Notes: a model not told the origin generated them from the sequence alone. A stretch of 64,000 nt of DNA from Chamaea fasciata (GCA_029207755.1 JARCOQ010000077.1:248001-312000), one strand, 5' to 3'. Counted from the first letter of the stretch, positions 32,810 to 45,395 are shown. Numbers and translations are program-made.

Positions 32810-35800
32810 GCCCTGGCAGAGGGAGTTGGGCACAAATGATGGCCTGTTTCCAGGGGTAAGTAAAGTCAGCTGCCCAGGTGCCTGATGTCAGTCTGTAGGA
32901 GGCCTTTGGCCCTCCTTGGGAAGGTAGTCTTCCAGTTTGTGGCAGCTTGCATCTAGAAGAAATCCTTTTTCGTTCGGGATTGTAGGTGGCCGACGCCTGG
33001 TGCCCGGCAGAGGGAGTTGGGCACAAAGGATGGCCTGTTTTCAGAGGGTAAGTAAAGTCAGCTGCCCAGGTGCCTGATGTCAGTTTGTAGGAGGCCTTTG
33101 GGCCCTCCAAGGCAAGCAAGTCTTCCAGATTGTGGCAGCTTGCATCTGGAAGAAATCCTGTTCCCATTCGGGATTTTAGGTGGCCGAGGCCAGATGCCCG
33201 GCAGAGGGAGTTGGGCACAAATGATGGCCTGTTTCCAGGGGTAAGTAAAGTCAGCTGCCCAGGTGCCTGATGTCAGTTTGTAGCAGGCCTTTGGCCCTCC
33301 ATGGGAAGCCAGGCTTCCAGCTTGTGGCAGCTTGCATCTGGAAGAAATCCTGTTCCGTTCGGGATTGTAGGTGGCCGAGGCCAGGTGCCCGGCAGAGGAA
33401 ATTGGGCACAAAGGATGGCCTGTTTCCAGGGGTAAGTAAATTCAGCTGCCCAGGTGCCTGATGTCAGTTTGTAGGAGGCCTTTGGCCCTCCAAGGGAAGC
33501 CAGGCTTCCAGCTTGTGGCTGCTTGCATCTGGAAGAAATCCTGTTCCGTTTGGGATTGTCGGTGTCCGAGGCCTGGTGCCCGGCAGAGGGAGTTGGGCAC
33601 AAATGATGATGATGGCCTGTTTCCAGGGGTAAGTAAAGTCAGCTGCCCAGGTGCCTGATGTCAGTTTGTAGTAGGCATTTGGCTTTTCAAGGGAAACTAG
33701 TCTTCCAGTTTGTGGCAGCTTGCATCGCGAAGAAATCCTGTTCCGTTCGGGATTGTAGGTGGCCGAGGCCAGGTGCCCGGCAGAGAGGAGTTGGGCACAA
33801 ATGATGGCCTGTTTCCAGGGGTAAGTAAAGTCAGCTGCCCAGGTGCCTGATGTCAGTTTGTAGGAGGCCTTTGGCCCTCCAAGGGAAGCCAGGCTTCCAG
33901 CTTGTGGCACCTTGCATCTGGAAGAAATCCTGTTCCGTTCGGGATTGTAGGTGGCCGGAGCCGGGTGCCCTGCTGAGGGAGTAGGGAACAAATGATGGCC
34001 TGTTTCCAGGGTTAAGTAAAGTCAGCTGCCCAGGTGCCTGATGTCAGTTTTGCAGGTGGCTAATGTTCCTCCATGGGAAGCCAGGCTTCCAGCTTGTGGC
34101 TGCTTGCATCTGGAAATAATCCTGTTCCGTTCGGGATTGTAGGTGGCCGAGGCCTGGTGCCCGGCAGAGGGAGTTGGGCACCTAAGGATGGCCTGTTTCC
34201 AGGGGTAAGTAAAGTCAGTTGCCCAGGTGCCTGATGTCAGTTTGTAGCAGGCCTTTGGCCCTCCAAGGGAAGCTAATCTTCCAGTTTGTGGCAGCTTGCA
34301 TCTGGAAGAAATCCTGTTCCGTTCGGGATTGTAGGTGGCCGAGGACAGGTGCCCGGCAGAGGGAGTTGGGCACAAATGATGGCCTGTTTCCAGGGGTTAG
34401 TAAAGTCAGCTGCCCAGGTGCCTTGAATCAGTTTGTAGCAGGCCTTTGGCCCTCCATGGGAAGCCAGGCTTCCAGCTTGTGGCAGCTTGCATCTAGAAGA
34501 AATCCTGTTCCGTTTGGGATTGTAGGTGGCCGAGGCCTGGTGCCCTGCTGCAGGAGTTGGGAACAAAGGATGGCCTGTTTCCAGGGGTAAGTAAAGTCAG
34601 CTGCCCAGGTGCATGATGTCAGTTTGTAGGAGGCCTTTGGCCCTCCATGGGAAGCCAGGCTTCCAGCTTGTGGCAGCTTGCATCTGGAAGAAATCCTGTT
34701 CTGTTTGGGATCGTAGGTGACCGAGGCCTGGTGCCCGGCTGTGGGAGTTGGGCACAAATGAGAACCTGTTTCCAGGGGTAAGTAAAGTCAGTTGCCCAGG
34801 TGCCTGATGTCAGTTTGTAGCAGGCCTTTGGCTCTCCAAGTGATGCTAGTCATCCTGTTCAATGAAGATTCCATCTGGAAAAAATCCTATTCCGTTCAAG
34901 ATTGGGTTCCCGAAGCCGGGTGCCCGGCAGAGGGAGTTGGGCACAAAGGATGGCCTGTTTCCAGGGGTAAGTAAAGTCAGCTGCCCCAGGTGCCTGATGT
35001 CAGTTTGTAGGAGGCCTTTGGCCCTCCAAGGGAAGCCAGGCTTCCAGATTGTGGCAGCTTGCATCTTGAAGAAATCCTGTTCCGTTCGGGATTGTAGGTG
35101 GCCGAGGCCTGGTGCCCGGCAGAGGGAGTTGGGCAGAAATGATGGCCTGTTTCCAGGGCTAAGTAAAAGTCAGCTGCCCAGGTGCCTGATGTCAGTTTGT
35201 AGGAGGCCTTTGGCCCTTCAAGGGAAACTAGTCTTCCAGTTTGTGGCAGCTTGCATCTGGAAGAAATCCTGTTCCATTCGGGATTGTAGGTGGCCGAGGC
35301 CAGGTGCCCGGCAGAGGGAGTTGGGCACAAATGATGGCCTGTTTTCCAGGGGTAAGTAAAGTCAGCTACCCAAGTGCCTGATGTCAGTTTGTAGGAGGCC
35401 TTTGGCCCTCCAAGAGCTGCCAGTCTTCCAGCTTGTGGTAGCTTGCATCTTGAAGAAATCCTGTTCCGTTTGGGATCGTAGGTGGCCGAGGCCTGGTGCC
35501 CGGCAGAGGGAGTTGGGAACAAAGGATGGCCTGTTTCCAGGGGTAATTAAAGTCAGCTGCCCATGTGCCTGATGTCAGTTTGTAGGAGGCTTTGGCCCTC
35601 CAAGGCAAGCAAGTCTTCCAGATTGTGGCAGCTTGCATCGCGAAGAAATCCTGTTCCGTTCGGGATTGTAGGTGTCTGAGGCCAGGTGCCCGGCAGAAAG
35701 ATTTGGGCACAAATGATGGCCTGTTTCCAGGGGTAAGTAAAGTCAGCTGCCCAGGTGCCTGATGTCATTTTGTAGAAGGCCTTTGGCCCTCCATGGGAAG

Positions 35801-37800
35801 CCAGGCTTCCAGCTTGTGGCAGCTTGCATCTGGAAGAAATCCTGTTCCGTTCGGGATTGTAGGTGGCCGAGGCCAGTTGCCCGGCAAAGGGAGTTGGGAA
35901 CAAATGATGGCCTGTTTCCAGGGGTAAGTAAAGTTAGCTGCCCAGGTGCCTGATGTCAGTTTGTAGGAGGCCTTTGGCCCTCCTAGGGAAGCTAGTCTTC
36001 CAGTTTGTGGCACCTTGCATCTGGAAGAAATCCTTTTCGTTCGGGATTGTAGGTGGCCGACGCCTGGTGCCGGCAGAGGGAGTTGGGCACAAATGATGGC
36101 CTGTTTTCAGAGGTAAGTAAAGTCAGCTGCCCAGGTGCCTGATGTCAGTTTGTAGGAGGCCTTTGGCCCTTCAAGGGAAACTAGTCTTCCAGTTTGTGGC
36201 AGCTTGCATCTGGAAGAAATCCTGTTCCATTCGGGATTGTAGGTGGCCGAGGCCAGGTGCCCGGCAGAGGGAGTTGGGCACAAATGATGGCCTGTTTCCC
36301 AGGGGTAAGTAAAGTCAGCTACTCAGGTGCCTGATGTCAGTTTGTAGGAGGCCTTTGGCCCTCCAAGAGCTGCCAGTCTTCCAGCTTGTGGTAGCTTGCA
36401 TCTTGAAGAAATCCTGTTCCGTTGGGATCGTAGGTGGCCGAGGCCTGGTGCCCGGCAGAGGGAGTTGGGCACACAGGATGGCCTGTTTCCAGGGGTAAGT
36501 AAAGTCAGCTGCCCAGGTGCCTGATGTCAGTTTGTAGGAGGCCTTTGGCCCTCCATGGGAAGCCAGGCTTCCAGCTTGTGGCAGCTTGCATCTGGAAGAA
36601 ATCCTGTTCCGTTTGGGATTGTCGGTGGCCGAGGCCTGGTGCCCGGCAGAGGGGAGTTGGGCACAAAGGATGGCCTGTTTCCAGGGGTAAGTAAAGTCAG
36701 CTGCCCAGGTGCCTGATGTCAGTTTGCAGGTGGCTATTGTTTCTCCATGGGATGGCAGGCTTCCAGCTTGTGGCTGCTTGCATCTGGAAGTAATCCTGTT
36801 CCGTTCGGGATTGTAGGTGTCCGAGGCCAGGTGCCCGGCAGAAAGAGTTGGGCACAAAGGATGGCCTGTTTCCAGGGGTAAGTAAAGTCAGCTGCCCAGG
36901 TGCCTGATGTCAGTTTGTAGGAGGCCTTTGGCCTTCCAAGGGAAGCCAGGCTTCCAGCTTGTGGCTGCTTGCATCTGGAAGAAATCCTGTTCCGTTTGGG
37001 ATTGTCGGTGGCCGAGGCCTGGTGCCCGGCAGAGGGGAGTTGGGCACAAATGATGATGATGACCTGTTTTCCAGGGGTAAGTAAAGTCAGCTGCCAAGGT
37101 GCCTGATGTCAGTTTGTAGTAGGCATTTGGCTTTTCAAGGGAAACTAGTCTTCCAGTTTGTGGCAGCTTGCATCGCGAAGAAATCCTGCTCCGTTCGAAT
37201 TGTAGGTGGCCGAGGCCAGGTGCCCGGCAGAGGGAGTTGGGCACAAATGATGGCCTGTTTCCAGGGGTAAGTAAAGTCAGCAGCCCAGGTGCCTGATGTC
37301 AGTTTGTAGGAGGCTTTTGGCCCTCCAAGGGAAGTCAGGCTTCCAGCTTGTGGCAGCTTGCATCTGGAAGAAATCCTGTTCCGTTCGGGATTGTAGGTGG
37401 CCGGAGCCGGGTGCCCCTGCTGAGGGAGTAGGGAACAAATGATGGCCTGTTTCCAGGGGTAAGTAAAGTCAGCTGCCCAGGTGCCTGATGTCAGTTTGCA
37501 GGTGTCTAAGTTTCCTCCAAGGGAAGCTAATCTTCCAGTTTGTGGCAGCTTGCATCTGGAAGAAATCCTGTTCCGTTCGGGATTGTAGGTGGCCGAGGAA
37601 AGTGCCCTGCTGAGGGAGTTGGGCACAAATGATGGCCTGTTTCCAGGGGTTAGTAAAGTCAGCTGCCCAGGTGCCTTGAATCAGTTTGTAGCAGGCCTTG
37701 GCCCCTCCATGGGAAGCCAGGCTTCCATCTTGTGGCAGCTTGCATCTTGAAGAAATCCTGTTCCGTTTGGGATTGTAGGTGCCGAGGATTGGTGCCCGGC
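32810..37800. other. Zone with excess single-base indels, mostly in homopolymers
   Basis: By eye at least 20 length changes fall in these 5 kb, while the rest of the array is almost free of private indels. Examples of extra bases are near 33046 (GAGGGTAAG), 33099 (TTTGGGCCC), 33163 (TTCCCATT), 34049 (GTTTTGCAGG), 34984 (GCCCCAGG), 35165 (TAAAAGTC), 35344 (GTTTTCCAGG), 36297 (TTTCCCAGG), 36650 and 37033 (GAGGGGAG) and 37414 (GCCCCTGC). Losses are near 34902, 35589, 36033 and 36422. Related monomers at 26.3-27.7 kb lack these changes. Consensus error is the simplest explanation; local decay is the alternative. Confidence 0.8.
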
Positions 37801-38440
37801 AGAGGGAGTTGGGCACAAATGATGGCCTCTTTCCAGGGGTAAGTAAAGTCAGCTGCCCAGGTGCCTGATGTCAGTTTGTAGGAGGACTTTGGCCCTTCAA
37901 GGGAAACTAGTCTTCCAGTTTGTGGCAGCCTGCATCTGGAAGAAATCCTGTTCCATTCGGTATTGTAGGTGGCCGAGGCCAGGTGCCCGGCAGAGGGAGT
38001 TGGGCACAAATGATGGCCTGTTTCCAGGGGTAAGTAAAGTCAGCTGCCCAGGTGCCTGATGTCAGTTTGTAGGAGGCCTTTGACCCTCTAAGATCAGCCA
38101 GGCTTCCAGCTTGTGGCAGCTTGCATCTGGAAGAAATCCTGTTCCGTTTGGGATCGTAGGTGGCCGAGGCCTGGTGTCCGGCTAAAGGAGTTGGGAACAA
38201 AGGATGGCCTGTTTCCAGGGTTAAGTAAAGTTAGCTGCCCAGGTGCTTGGTGTCAGTTTGTAGGAGGCCTTTGGCCATCCAAGGGAAGCTAGTCTTCCAG
38301 TTTGTGGCTGCTTGCATCTGGAAGAAATCCTGTTCTATTTGGGAATGTAGGTGGCCGAGGCCTGCTGCCCGGCAGAGGGAGTTGGGCACAAAGGATGGCC
38401 TGTTTCCAGGGGTAAGTAAAGTCAGCAGCCCAGGTGCCTG
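37296..38440. repeat. 1145-bp tandem duplication, left copy (C-D/E-F-J-W-X)
   Basis: Six monomers at 37296, 37488, 37678, 37868, 38059 and 38250 recur at 38441 with an offset of 1145 bp. Shared private changes include a D/E fusion reading GCAGGTGTCTAAG, the short GCCTTGGCCC form of F, CTTCCATCT and GGCCTCTTTCC. The left half of this copy has extra single-base indels from the zone ending near 37.8 kb. Confidence 0.85.
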
Positions 38441-39585
38441 ATGTCAGTTTGTAGGAGGCCTTTGGCCCTCCAAGGGAAGCCAGGCTTCCAGCTTGTGGCA
38501 GCTTGCATCTGGAAGAAATCCTGTTCCGTTCGGGATTGTAGGTGGCCGGAGCCGGGTGCCCTGCTGAGGGAGTTTGGCACAAATGATGGCCTGTTTCCAG
38601 GGGTAAGTAAAGTCAGCTGCCCAGGTGCCTGATGTCAGTTTGCAGGTGTCTAAGTTTCCTCCAAGGGAAGCTAATCTTCCAGTTTGTGGCAGCTTGCATC
38701 TGGAAGAAATCCTGTTCCGTTCGGGATTGTAGGTGGCCGAGGACAGGTGCCCGGCAGAGGGAGTTGGGCACAAATGATGGCCTGTTTCCAGGGGTTAGTA
38801 AAGTCAGCTGCCCAGGTGCCTTGAATCAGTTTGTAGCAGGCCTTGGCCCTCCATGGGAAGCCAGGCTTCCATCTGGTGGCAGCTTGCATCTGGAAGAAAT
38901 CCTGTTCCGTTTGGGATTGTAGGTGGCCGAGGCCTGGTGCCCGGCAGAGGGAGTTGGGCACAAATGATGGCCTCTTTCCAGGGGTAAGTAAAGTCAGCTG
39001 CCCAGGTGCCTGATGTCAGTTTGTAGGAGGACTTTGGCCCTTCAAGGGAAACTAGTCTTCCAGTTTGTGGCAGCCTGCATCTGGAAGAAATCCTGTTCCA
39101 TTCGGTATTGTAGGTGGCCGAGGCCAGGTGCCCGGCAGAGGGAGTTGGGCACAAATGATGGCCTGTTTCCAGGGGTAAGTAAAGTCAGCTGCCCAGGTGC
39201 CTGATGTCAGTTTGTAGGAGGCCTTTGACCCTCCAAGAGCAGCCAGGCTTCCAGCTTGTGGCAGCTTGCATCTGGAAGAAATCCTGTTCCGTTTGGGATC
39301 GTAGGTGGCCGAGGCCTGGTGTCCGGCTAAAGGAGTTGGGAACAAAGGATGGCCTGTTTCCAGGGTTAAGTAAAGTTAGCTGCCCAGGTGCTTGGTGTCA
39401 GTTTGTAGGAGGCCTTTGGCCATCCAAGGGAAGCTAGTCTTCCAGTTTGTGGCTGCTTGCATCTGGAAGAAATGCTGTTCTGCTCGGGATTGTAGGTGGC
39501 CGAGGCCACGTGCCTGGCAGAGGGAGTTGGGAACAAATGATGGCCTGTTTCCAGGGGTAAGTAAAGTCAGCTGCCCAGGTGCCTG
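38441..39585. repeat. 1145-bp tandem duplication, right copy (C-D/E-F-J-W-X/U)
   Basis: This copy of 37296-38440 is free of the homopolymer indels. Its last monomer (39395) starts as class X (TTGGTGTCAG, CCATCCAAGG) but ends as class U (ATGCTGTTCTGC, CACGTGCCTGG), after which the ladder continues with V and A. Confidence 0.85.
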
Positions 39586-42454
39586 ATTTCAGTTTGTAGC
39601 AGGCCTTTGGCCCTCCATGGGAAGCCAGGCTTCCAGGTTGTGGCAGCTTGCATCTGGAAGAAATCCTGTTCCGTTCGGGATTGTAGGTGGCCGAGGCCAG
39701 GTGCCCGGCAGAGGAAATTGGGCACAAGGGATGGCCTGTTTCCAGCGGTAAGTAAAGTCAGCTGCCCAGGTGCCTGATGTCAGTTTGTAGGAGGCCTTTG
39801 GCCCTCCAAGGGAAGCCAGGCTTCCAGCTTGTGGCAGCTTGCATCTGGAAGAAATCCTGTTCCGTTTGGGATTGTCGGTGGCCGAGGCCTGGTGCCCGGC
39901 AGAGGGAGTTGGGCGCAAATGATGATGATGACCTGTTTCCAGGGGTAAGTAAAGTCAGCTGCCCAGGTGCCTGATGTCAGTTTGTAGTATGCATTTGACT
40001 TTTCAAGGGAAACTAGTCTTCCAGTTTGTGGCAGCTTGCATCGCGAAGAAATCCTGTTCCGTTCAGGATTGTAGGTGGCCGAGGCCAGGTGCCCGGCAGA
40101 GGGAGTTGGGCACAAAGGATGGCCTGTTTCCAGGGGTAAGTAAAGTCAGCTGCCCAGGTGCCTGATGTCAGTTTGTAGGAGGCCTTTGGCCCTCCAAGGG
40201 AAGCCAGGCTTCCAGCTTGTGGCAGCTTGCATCTTGAAGAAATCCTGTTCCGTTCGGGATTGTAGGTGGCCGGAGCCGGGTGCCCTGCTGAGGGAGTAGG
40301 GAACAAATTATGGCCTGTTTCCAGGGGTAAGTAAAGTCAGCTGCCCAGGTGCCTGATGTCAGTTTTCAGGTGGCTAATGTTCCTCCATGGGAAGCCAGGC
40401 TTCCAGCTTGTGGCTGCTTGCATCTGGAAATAATCCTGTTACGTTCGGGATTGTAGGTGGCCGAGGCCTGGTGCCCGGCAGAGGGAGTTGGGCACAAAGG
40501 ATGGCCTGTTTCCAGGGGTAAGTAAAGTCAGCTGCCCAGGTGCCTGATGTCAGTTTGTAGCAGGCCTTTGGCCCTCCAAGGGAAGCTAATCTTCCAGTTA
40601 GTGGCAGCTTGCATCTGGAAGAAATCCTGTTCCGTTCGGGATTGTAGGTGGCCGAGGACAGGTGCCCGGCAGAGGGAGTTGGGCACAAATGATGGCCTGT
40701 TTCCAAAGGTTAGTAAAGTCAGCTGCCCAGGTGCCTTGAATCAGTTTGTAGCAGGCCTTTGGCCCTCCATGGGAAGCCAGGCTTCCAGCTTGTGGCAGCT
40801 TGCATCTTGAAGAAATCCTGTTCCGTTTGGGATTGTAGGTGGCTGAGGCCTGGTGCCCTGCTGCAGGAATTGGGAACAAAGGATGGCCTGTTTCCAGGGG
40901 TAAGTAAAGTCAGCTGCCCAGGTGCCTGATGTCAGTTTGTAGGAGGCCTTTGGCCCTCCATGGGAAGCCAGGCTTCCAGCTTGTGGCAGCTTGCATCTGG
41001 AAGAAATCCTGTTCCGTTTGGGATCGTAGGTGACCGAGGCCTGGTGCCCGGCTGTGGGAGTTGGGCACAAATGAGAACCTGTTTCCAGGGGTAAGTAAAG
41101 TCAGCTGCCCAGGTGCCTGATGTCAGTTTGTAGCAGGCCTTTGGCTCTCCAAGTGATGCTAGTCTTCCTGTTCAATGCAGCTTCCATCTGGAAAAAATCT
41201 AATTCCGTTCAAGATAGTAGGTTCCCGAAGCCGGGTGCCCGGCAGAGGGAGTTGGGCACAAAGGATGGCCTGTTTCCAGGGGTAAGTAAAGTCAGCTGCC
41301 CAGGTGCCTGATGTCAGTTTGTAGGAGGCCTTTGGCCCTCCAAGGGAAGCCAGTCTTCCAGTTTGTGGCACCTTGCATCTTGAAGAAATCCTGTTCCGTT
41401 TGGGATTGTAGGTGGCCGAGGCCTGGTGCCCGGCAGAGGGAGTTGGGCACAAATGATGGCCTGTTTCCAGGGGTAAGTAAAGTCAGCTGCCCAGGTGCCT
41501 GATGTCAGTTTGTAGGAGGCCTTTGGCCCTTCAAGGGAAACTAGTCTTCCAGTTTGTGGCAGCTTGCATCTGGAAGAAATCCTGTTCCATTCGGGATTGT
41601 AGGTGGCCGAGGACAGGTGCCCGGCAGAGGGAGTTGGGCACAAATGATGGCCTGTCTCCAGGGGTAAGTAAAGTCACCTACTCAGGTGCCTGATGTCAGT
41701 TTGTAGGAGGCCTTTGGCCCTCCAAGAGCTGCCAGTCTTCCAGCTTGTGGTAGCTTGCATCTTGAAGAAATCCTGTTCCGTTTGGGATCGTAGGTGGCCG
41801 AGGCCTGGTGCCCGGCAGAGGGAGTTGGGAACAAAGGATGGCCTGTTTCCAGGGGTAAGTAAAGTCAGCTGCCCAGGTGCCTGATGTCAGTTTTTAGGAG
41901 GCCTTTGGCCCTCCAAGGCAAGTAAGTCTTCCAGATTGTGGCAGCTTGCATCGCGAAGAAATCCTGTTCCGTTCGGGATTGTAGGTGTCCAAGGCCAGGT
42001 GCCCGGCACAAAGAGTTGGGCACAAATGATGGCCTGTTTCCAGGGGTAAGTAAAGTCAGCTGCCCAGGTGCCTGATGTCAGTTTGTAGGAGGCCTTTGGC
42101 CCTCCAAGGGAAGCCAGTCTTCCAGCTTGTGGCAGCTTGCATCTGGAAGAAATCCTGTCCATTCGGGATTATAGGTGGCCGAGGCCTGGTGCCTGACAGA
42201 GGGAGTTGGGCACAAAGATGGCCTGTTTCCAGGGGTAAGTAAAGTCAGCTGCCCAGGTGCCTGATGTCAGTTTGTAGGAGGCCTTTGACCCTCCAAGAGC
42301 AGCCAGGCTTCCAGCTTGTGGCAGCTTGCATCTGGAAGAAATCCTGTTCCGTTTGGGATCGTAGGTGGCCGAGGCCTGGTGTCCGGCTGAAGGAGTTGGG
42401 AACAAAGGATGGCCTGTTTCCACGGTTAAGTAAAGTAAGCTGCCCAGGTGCTTG

Positions 42455-43791
42455 GTGTCCGTTTGTAGGAGGCCTTTGGCCATCCAAGGGAAGCTAGTCT
42501 TCCAGTTTGTGGCTGCTTGCATCTGGAAGAAATCCTGTTCCGTTCGGGATCGTAGGTGGCCGAGGCCAGGTGCCCGGCAGAGGGAGTTGGGAACAAAGGA
42601 TGGCCTGTTTCCAGGGGTAAGTAAAGTTAGCTGCCCAGGTGCCTGGTGTCAGTTGGTAGGAGGCCTTTGGCCCTCCAAGGGAAGCTAGTCTTCCAGTTTG
42701 TGGCAGCTTGCATCTTGAAGAAATGCTGTTCTGCTCGGGATTGTAGGTGGCCGAGGCCTGGTGCCTGGCAGAGGGAGTTGGGCACAAATGATGGACTGTT
42801 TCCAGAGGTAAGTAAAGTCAGCTGCCCAGGTGCCTGATGTCAGTTTGTAGGAGGCCTTTGGCCCTCCATGGGAAGCCAGGCTTCCAGCTTGTGGCAGCTT
42901 GCATCTGGAAGAAATCCTGTTCCGTTTGGGATTGTAGGTGGCCGAGGCCTGGTGCCCGGCAGAGGGAGTTGGGCACAAATGATGGCCTGTTTCCAGGGGT
43001 AAGTAAAGTCAGCTGCCCAGGTGCCTGATGTCAGTTTGTAGGAGGACTTTGGCCCTTCAAGGGAAACTAGTCTACCAGTTTGTGGCAGCTTGCATCTGGA
43101 AGAAATCCTGTTCCGTTTGGGATCGTAGGTGGCCGAGGCCTGGTGTCCGGCTGAAGGAGTTGGGAACAAAGGATGGCCTGTTTCCACGGTTAAGTAAAGT
43201 AAGCTGCCCAGGTGCTTGGTGTCCGTTTGTAGGAGGCCTTTGGCCATCCAAGGGAAGCTAGTCTTCCAGTTTGTGGCTGCTTGCATCTGGAAGAAATCCT
43301 GTTCCGTTCGGGATCGTAGGTGGCCGAGGCCAGGTGCCCGGCAGAGGGAGTTGGGAACAAAGGATGGCCTGTTTCCAGGGGTAAGTAAAGTTAGCTGCCC
43401 AGGTGCCTGGTGTCAGTTGGTAGGAGGCCTTTGGCCCTCCAAGGGAAGCTAGTCTTCCAGTTTGTGGCAGCTTGCATCTTGAAGAAATGCTGTTCTGCTC
43501 GGGATTGTAGGTGGCCGAGGCCTGGTGCCTGGCAGAGGGAGTTGGGCACAAATGATGGACTGTTTCCAGGGGTAAGTAAAGTCAGCTGCCCAGGTGCCTG
43601 ATGTCAGTTTGTAGGAGGCCTTTGGCCCTCCATGGGAAGCCAGGCTTCCAGCTTGTGGCAGCTTGCATCTGGAAGAAATCCTGTTCCGTTCGGGATTGTA
43701 GGTGGCCGAGGCCAGGTGCCCGGCAGAGGAAATTGGGCACAAAGGATGGCCTGTTTCCAGGGGTAAGTAAAGTCAGCTGCCCAGGTGCCTG
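42455..43791. repeat. 764-bp (4-monomer) tandem duplication
   Basis: Monomers at 42455, 42646 and 42837 recur at 43219, 43410 and 43601 (offset 764). The rare string ACGGTTAAGTAAAGTAAGC, followed by TTGGTGTCCG, occurs before both copies at 42422 and 43186, and CAGTTGGTAGG occurs in both at 42652 and 43416. The monomer at 43028 is the junction. The second copy switches to class-V sequence (GAGGAAATTGGG) in its last monomer. Confidence 0.87.
43028..43218. repeat. Chimeric monomer J/W (duplication junction)
   Basis: The 5' part is the right-hand class-J subtype (GGAGGACTTTGGCCC, GGGAAACTAG) and the 3' part is class W (GTTTGGGATCG, GTGTCCGGCTGAAGG). The last J-specific base is at 43079 and the first W-specific base at 43115, so the switch lies within 43080-43114. 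Confidence 0.85.
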
Positions 43792-45045
43792 ATGTCAGTT
43801 TGTAAGAGGCCTTTGGCCCTCCAAGGGAAGCCAGGCTTCCAGCTTGTGGCAGCTTGCATCTGGAAGAAATCCTGTTCCGTTTGGGATTGTAGGTGGCCGA
43901 GGCCTGGTGCCCGGCAGAGGGAGTTGGGCACAAATGATGGCCTGTTTCCAGGGCTAAGTAAGGTCAGCTGCCCAGGTGCCTGATGTCAGTTTGTAGGAGG
44001 CCTTTGGCCCTGCAAGGGAAGCTAGTCTTCCAGTTTGTGGCAGCTTGCATCTGGAAGAAATCCTGTTCCGTTCGGGATTGTAGGTGGCCGAGGCCAGGTG
44101 CCCGGCAGAGGGAGTTGGGAACAAAGGATGGCCTGTTTCCAGGGGTAAGTAAAGTCAGATACCCAGGTGCCTGATGTCAGTTTGTAGGAGGCCTTTGGCC
44201 CTCCAAGGGAAGCTAGTCTTCCAGTTTGTGGCAGCTTGCATCTTGAAGAAATGCTGTTCTGCTCATGATTGTAGGTGGCCGAGGCCAGGTGCCCGGCAGA
44301 GGGAGTTGGGCACAAATGATGGCCTCATTCCAGAGCTAAGTAAAGTCAGCTGCCCAGGTGCCTGATGTCAGTTTGTAGCAGGCCTTTGGCCCTCCATGGG
44401 AAGCCAGGCTTCCAGCTTGTGGCAGCTTGCATCTGGAAGAAATCCTGTTCCGTTCGGGATTGTAGGTTGCCGAGGCCAGGTGCCCAGCAGAGGGAGTTGG
44501 GCACAAATGATGGCCTGTTTCCAGGGGTAAGTAAAGTCAGCTGCCAAGGTGCCTGATGTCAGTTTGTAGGAGGCCTTTGGCCCTCCATGGGAAGCCAGGC
44601 TTCCAGTTTGTGGCAGCTTGCATCTGGAAGAAATCCTGTTCCGTTTGGGATTGTAGGTGTCCGAGGCCTGGTGCCCGGCAGAGGGAGTTGGGAACAAAGG
44701 ATGGCCTGTTTCCAGGGGTAAGTAAAGTCAGCTGCCCAGGTGCCTGATGTCAGTTTGTAGGAGGACTTTGGCCCTTCAAGGGAAACTAGTCTTCCAGTTT
44801 GTGGCAGCTTGCATGTGGAAAAAATCCTGTTCCATTCTGGATTGTAGGTGGCCGAGGCCAGGTGCCCGGCAGAGGGAGTTGGGCACAAATGATGGCCTGT
44901 TTCCAGGGGTAAGTAAAGTCAGCTGCCCAGGTGCCTGATGTCAGTTTGTAGGAGGCCTTTGACCCTCCAAGAGCAGCCAGGCTTCCAGCTTGTGGCAGCT
45001 TGCATCTGGAAGAAATCCTGTTCCGTTCGGGATTGTAGGTGGCCG

Positions 45046-45185
45046 AGGCCTGGTGTCCGGCTAAAGGAGTTGGGAACAAAGGATGGCCTGTTTCCAGGGT
45101 TAAGTAAAGTTAGCTAGGCCTGGTGTCCGGCTAAAGGAGTTGGGAACAAAGGATGGCCTGTTTCCAGGGTTAAGTAAAGTTAGCT
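45046..45185. repeat. Sub-monomer direct duplication, 2 x 70 bp
   Basis: Bases 45046-45115 (AGGCCTGGTGTCC to GTTAGCT) are repeated at 45116-45185, making a 261-bp unit from 44938 to 45198. The copies look identical. The junction joins TTAGCT to AGGCCTGG. In normal units a CAGGTGCC near base 113 and another near base 182 are about 69 bp apart, so slippage between the two would give this spacing. Confidence 0.92.
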
Positions 45186-45395
45186 GCCCAGGTGCTTGGT
45201 GGCAGTTTGTAGGAGGCCTTTGGCCATCCAAGGGAAGCTGGTCTTCCAGTTTGTGGCTGCTTGCATCTGGAAGAAATCCTGTTCTATTTGGGAATGTAGG
45301 TGGCCGAGGCCTGCTGCCCGGCAGAGGGAGTTGGGCACAAAGGATGATGATGACCTGTTTCCAGGGGAAAGTAAAGTCACCTGCCCAGGTGCCTG

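Larger units (their letters stand above)
30971..39776. repeat. Large segment, about 46 monomers, 8806 bp
   Basis: The segment runs A-B-C-D-E-F at its start, then L-M-N-O-P-Q, V-A-B-C-D-E-F-G-H-I-J-K-L, an irregular stretch, another A-B-C at 36907-37487, and W/X-containing monomers from 38059. It spans one class-A phase mark (30971) to the equivalent one (39777). U-V-A-B-C-D-E-F recurs at offset 8806 in both. About 5 kb in its middle carries an excess of single-base indels. Confidence 0.82.
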
